Assembly: GCF_000611645.1 (NCBI RefSeq)
Contig: NW_014011625.1
Span: 1-10,901, forward strand
Direction of reading: 5' to 3'
Source: Monoraphidium neglectum
Lineage: Eukaryota > Chlorophyta > Chlorophyceae > Sphaeropleales > Selenastraceae
DNA length: 10,901 nucleotides
The notes beneath the pieces were generated by a model, which worked only from the letters and a program-made list of their open reading frames with translations, made no database searches and was not told the origin of the DNA. Numbering within the stretch: the stretch's first letter is position 1; the number at the start of each line of letters is the position of its first letter. This document shows positions 9,441-10,901 of the stretch, piece by piece. The position numbers and the translations under genes were made by a program.

Positions 9441-10220
9441 GCTGCTGCTGCTGCCATGCGTCCAGCTCGGCCTGCAGGGAGGGCAGCACTCCCCCTCGGC
9501 CGGGCTGCAGCAGCACGACCACGCACGCCAAGGCGACCCGCCGCCCCGCGGAGTCGAAAAGCGGCAGTTGCTGGACCAGACCAGTGACATCGAAGCGATT
9601 GTCTGCATCGCAGCTGCTGCTGCTGCCGCAGCCGACGTTGCCGGTCGAGAGGCAGGTGGATGCTCGGCCAGACGCTATGAGGGACGGCGCCTGGCCACGG
9701 GTGGTGTCCAGGAGCATGACAGCCGTCGGCACCTGCGCCGCAATGAGGGATTTGGTGCCGAGTGGCCCGCATTTCGGTCGCCGTGAGCTTGCGAAGAACC
9801 GTACGTGACAAAAGTTGCTGACGCGGTTGCCTCTCTGGTGACCCATCAACTGCACCCGCGTATGGGGGGTGGGCGCCCCGTCTGTTGCTGGTCCCCCTCG
9901 CAGCGGGCTTGCGCAGCCGTGCCGTCTGCCCTTACCCGCTGCGATATAAACGCGAGTTCGCTCGCGTCAGCGTGTATTGTGCAGCTCTTGCCGACACCAA
10001 ACCGCAGGGGCGCACGCGCGTCATGGTTCACTGGGTATCCATCCGCAGCAACGGCGTGCACCAGCACTGTGGGGTAATCCAGGAATGTGAAGGCAATGGT
10101 GCAGCGGCCGGCTGTGGCGACGCGTTGCCACGCACTGCTGGCGCCGGCGCCGGGCCTGGCGAGAGGCGTCACGTCAAATGCAAATAAGTTCAAGCTGAGA
10201 ATGTTTTCTGCTGTTTCCAT
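5450..10220 (-). CDS. MAP10-like microtubule-associated protein with polyQ tracts, 3 exons
   Basis: Exons on the minus strand: 10220-9936, 9732-7262, 7061-5450, giving 1455 residues. Introns 9935-9733 (GTAAGG..CAG, phase 0) and 7261-7062 (GTGAGA..TAG, phase 2) join in frame. Residues 4-172 match the MAP10 N-terminal domain (DUF4497): an ENILSLNLFAFDV start, FLDYPTVLV at 46-54, FGVGKSC at 74-80, VPTAVMLLD at 96-104, and an LPLFDSAGRRVAL strand near 151-163. In animals MAP10 binds and stabilises microtubules at the spindle and midbody; an algal role is inferred only. The remainder is disordered-looking: polyQ at 189-214, 488-510 and 1027-1052, a QP-rich run, Ser- and Gly-rich parts, and SYDDDFE at 934-940. 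Start chosen at 10220, since GCCATGG is the better context and the domain begins at once; ATG at 10229 adds three residues. Human MAP10 is about 900 residues, so this one is enlarged by low-complexity sequence. Confidence 0.75.
6662..6739 (-). repeat. CAG trinucleotide tract 3 (Q8-TL-Q16)
   Basis: On the plus strand, 16 CTG units (6662-6709), the interruption CAATGT, then 8 CTG units (6716-6739). Read on the minus strand as Q8-T-L-Q16 (residues 1027-1052) in exon 3. Confidence 0.95.
6998..7018 (-). other. SYDDDFE acidic-aromatic motif in the MAP10-like protein
   Basis: It lies 14 residues into exon 3. Motifs of the type Y-S-D-D-F or Y-S-E-D-F occur in the C-terminal part of animal MAP10 and in several other ciliary or centrosomal proteins. 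It is flanked by an acidic stretch (EADGD). Function unknown. Confidence 0.5.
7975..7998 (-). repeat. Two 12-bp tandem units coding Asn-Arg-Ser-Ser
   Basis: GCTGCTTCTGTT at 7975-7986 is repeated exactly at 7987-7998. It gives SSNRSSNRSSS on the minus strand, inside a longer Ser-rich stretch. Confidence 0.85.
8488..8556 (-). repeat. CAG trinucleotide tract 2 (Q23)
   Basis: Twenty-three uninterrupted CTG units on the plus strand, read as 23 Gln (residues 488-510) in the MAP10-like frame. The same DNA gives poly-Leu, poly-Ala and poly-Ser in other frames, which are shadows. Confidence 0.95.
8721..8804 (-). repeat. CTGCAG/GGCTGC hexamer array coding Q/L/P-rich run
   Basis: On the plus strand CTGCAG-type units pass into five GGCTGC hexamers (about 8761-8797). 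The minus-strand frame reads Gln-Pro repeats followed by Gln-Leu repeats, part of the low-complexity middle of the MAP10-like protein. Confidence 0.85.
9266..9295 (-). repeat. Two 15-bp tandem units coding a doubled RKEPL
   Basis: GGCTCTTTGCGCAGC at 9266-9280 is repeated exactly at 9281-9295. In the MAP10-like frame this reads LRKEPLRKEPLF. Being exact and in frame, it looks like a recent slippage duplication in coding sequence. Confidence 0.85.
9376..9453 (-). repeat. CAG trinucleotide tract 1 (Q4-R-Q21)
   Basis: On the plus strand, 21 CTG units (9376-9438), one CCG, then 4 CTG units (9442-9453). In the minus-strand frame this reads four Gln, one Arg and 21 Gln just after the MAP10-type domain (residues 189-214). 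All Gln codons are CAG. Confidence 0.95.
9502..10211 (-). other. MAP10 N-terminal domain (DUF4497, C2-like)
   Basis: It is split between exons 1 and 2 by the phase-0 intron 9935-9733. Seen directly: L-D-Y-P-T-V-L-V at 10085-10059, F-G-V-G-K-S-C at 10001-9981, and the junction ISQR|VPTAVMLLD. The family pattern is F-L-D-F-P-T-L-L, then F-G-R-G-K-S-C, a leucine-rich strand near P-L-x-x-L-L-L, an L-L-G-x-x-I-S-L strand, and a final P-L-x-x-x-x-G-x-R strand. All are present in order here, with LIASGRAS for the fourth. The order and spacing make chance unlikely, though I compared from memory and not by alignment. Confidence 0.72.
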
Positions 10221-10333
10221 GGCGTGCATCCGTCGCGTTCTTGCTAGTTCGTGCTATGTTGACCGCGTCCGTCGCACACTCGTCGACGTAAATGTACTAC
10301 AAGCGGCCCGATAACAGTGAGTGCGACCTAAAT

Positions 10334-10417
10334 CATCTCCCATCACTATGAGATGCAGCATGAAAACAACCAATTTGAGGTGATCTCACCCGTCACTCAG
10401 GGGTAGAGGGCTCTACC
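10334..10417. repeat. Cluster of three short inverted repeats
   Basis: CATCTC (10334-10339) pairs with GAGATG (10350-10355) over a 10-nt loop. GGTGA (10379-10383) pairs with TCACC (10386-10390). GGTAGAG (10402-10408) pairs with CTCTACC (10411-10417), seven bases with two between. All are perfect. No RNA family recognised. Confidence 0.6.
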
Positions 10418-10504
10418 ACAGCCGCCATGCTGCCCTTGCCTTCCTCGGAGCACCAGACGTCCCAAGGGGTCAATCGCCTGCCCTTCCCTTATTGCATGAA
10501 TGCG

Positions 10505-10509
10505 TTACA
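10505..10509 (-). terminator. Candidate poly(A) signal TGTAA just after the right-edge stop codon
   Basis: TTACA on the plus strand, TGTAA on the minus strand, seven nucleotides after the TAG at 10516-10518. If used, the 3' UTR would be only some 20-30 nt, unusually short. No other TGTAA on this strand was found between here and the MAP10-like start. Confidence 0.35.
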
Positions 10510-10515
10510 TCTATG

Positions 10516-10901
10516 CTACCGGCTTCCCGGCATGCCTGTGACCACACCGCGCTGAGTCATCGAGAAGGTGCCGCGCTCCCCGCGATACTTCTTGGCCGAC
10601 CCAGGCCGCAGCACGGCGGCCCCACCCTGCATCCGCCAGGTCGCCGCCTGCTGCGCATGAAAGTAGGCCGCTGCCGCCAAGTCCCCATGCGCATCCGCCT
10701 CCGCCGCCGCCGCCACCACTATGCTTGCGAGCGGCACGCCGCCGCCGCTGCTGCCGCCGCCGCCGCGCCGGCTGCGCGCGAGCGACCCCAGCGCGCTGAG
10801 CGGCGACGCAGCCCCGTCCTCAGGCGTCCGCGGCGCCGGCGACGCCAGCCCCCCGGGTGAGGGCAGACCCCCCAGGAGCATGCTGCTGCTCGATACCGCA
10901 G
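10516..10901 (-). CDS. Unrecognised protein, C-terminal 127 residues, 5' partial
   Basis: A minus-strand frame open from the right edge to a TAG at 10516-10518. The N-terminal part seen is Gly/Ser/Pro/Ala-rich and low complexity. The C-terminal part looks more like a folded segment: a likely helix from ASIVVAAAAEADAHGD through AAAAYFHAQQAATWRMQGG, followed by a basic stretch SAKKYRGERGTF and the end GVVTGMPGSR. I do not recognise a family. Met codon at 10879-10881 is in frame, but the frame stays open to the edge, so the true start is unknown. It could instead be an exon with donor CG|GTAGCA at 10520/10519 (phase 2) spliced to 10194 of the MAP10-like gene; the MAP10-type N-terminus argues against this. 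Confidence 0.5.
   Translation of the reverse strand, partial: AVSSSSMLLGGLPSPGGLASPAPRTPEDGAASPLSALGSLARSRRGGGGSSGGGVPLASIVVAAAAEADAHGDLAAAAYFHAQQAATWRMQGGAAVLRPGSAKKYRGERGTFSMTQRGVVTGMPGSR

Larger units (their letters stand above)
10230..10515 (-). promoter_or_regulatory. Spacer upstream of the MAP10-like gene, presumed promoter and 5' UTR
   Basis: About 290 nt lie between the stop of the right-edge gene and the first ATG of the MAP10-like gene, both on the minus strand. No clear TATA element or coding frame is seen. The part 10334-10417 carries three short inverted repeats. Less GC-rich than the coding regions on both sides. An alternative is that 10519-10195 is an intron joining the right-edge ORF to the MAP10-like gene, since the phases would allow it. 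Confidence 0.4.

Noticed and set aside
8248..9786. Plus-strand frames with poly-Leu and poly-Ala runs (8248-8601, 8436-8678, 9232-9786)
   Set aside because: These are antisense readings of the CAG tracts of the MAP10-like gene; they lack other coding signs.
7258..9855. The two long minus-strand frames 7258-9855 and 5450-7261 as separate genes
   Set aside because: The first ends and the second begins at a GTGAGA donor; an intron 7261-7062 with a pyrimidine-rich TAG acceptor joins them in phase, and the second frame has no ATG at its start.
9936..10220. CEP120/C2CD3-type C2 domain instead of MAP10
   Set aside because: The general beta-strand pattern is similar, but FGVGKSC and FLDYPTVLV in this order are specific to the MAP10 N-terminal domain.
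10396..10450. tRNA-like D-arm core CTCAGGGGTAGAG, suggesting a tRNA or tRNA-derived SINE
   Set aside because: The A box is not met at its start, there is no B box (GGTTCGA-type) downstream, and no acceptor stem pairs.
10195..10519. Box C/D snoRNA in the spacer or possible intron
   Set aside because: A near match to the C box (GTGATGG) exists on the minus strand, but no CTGA D box follows it at a suitable distance.

Overview
The window looks like nuclear DNA of a green alga, most likely a chlorophyte of the Chlamydomonadales/Sphaeropleales type. This is an inference from GC-rich coding exons, several GT-AG introns of about 200-550 nt per gene, long Ala/Gly/Gln low-complexity stretches encoded by pure CAG or GCC codons, CA microsatellites inside introns, and TGTAA motifs (the poly(A) signal of this group) downstream of the stop codons. 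There are no bacterial operon features.

Layout. (1) Positions 1-4300, plus strand: the 3' half of an ABCC (MRP-type) ABC transporter gene. Eight exons from 574 to 4300 join in phase into about 473 residues. They cover the end of the second membrane domain and a complete second nucleotide-binding domain with all its motifs. Positions 1-573 are most likely an intron of the same gene. (2) Positions 4301-5449: a convergent intergenic stretch holding both 3' untranslated regions, with no convincing gene. (3) Positions 5450-10220, minus strand: a three-exon gene for a protein of about 1455 residues. Its N-terminal 170 residues match the MAP10 N-terminal domain (DUF4497, C2-like) of microtubule-associated protein 10. 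The rest is low complexity with three long polyglutamine tracts and a SYDDDFE motif. (4) Positions 10230-10515: a short spacer with three small inverted repeats, presumably the upstream region of the MAP10-like gene. (5) Positions 10516-10901, minus strand: the C-terminal end of another gene that continues past the right edge; it is not recognised.

The genes show no obvious joint function. The transporter would export conjugated or anionic compounds across a membrane using ATP. The MAP10-like protein would act on microtubules, possibly at the spindle or basal body/flagellum. The points most worth checking are the polyQ-rich algal MAP10 homologue, the 20-residue insertion before the H-loop of the transporter, and the possibly overlapping 3' ends of the two convergent genes.
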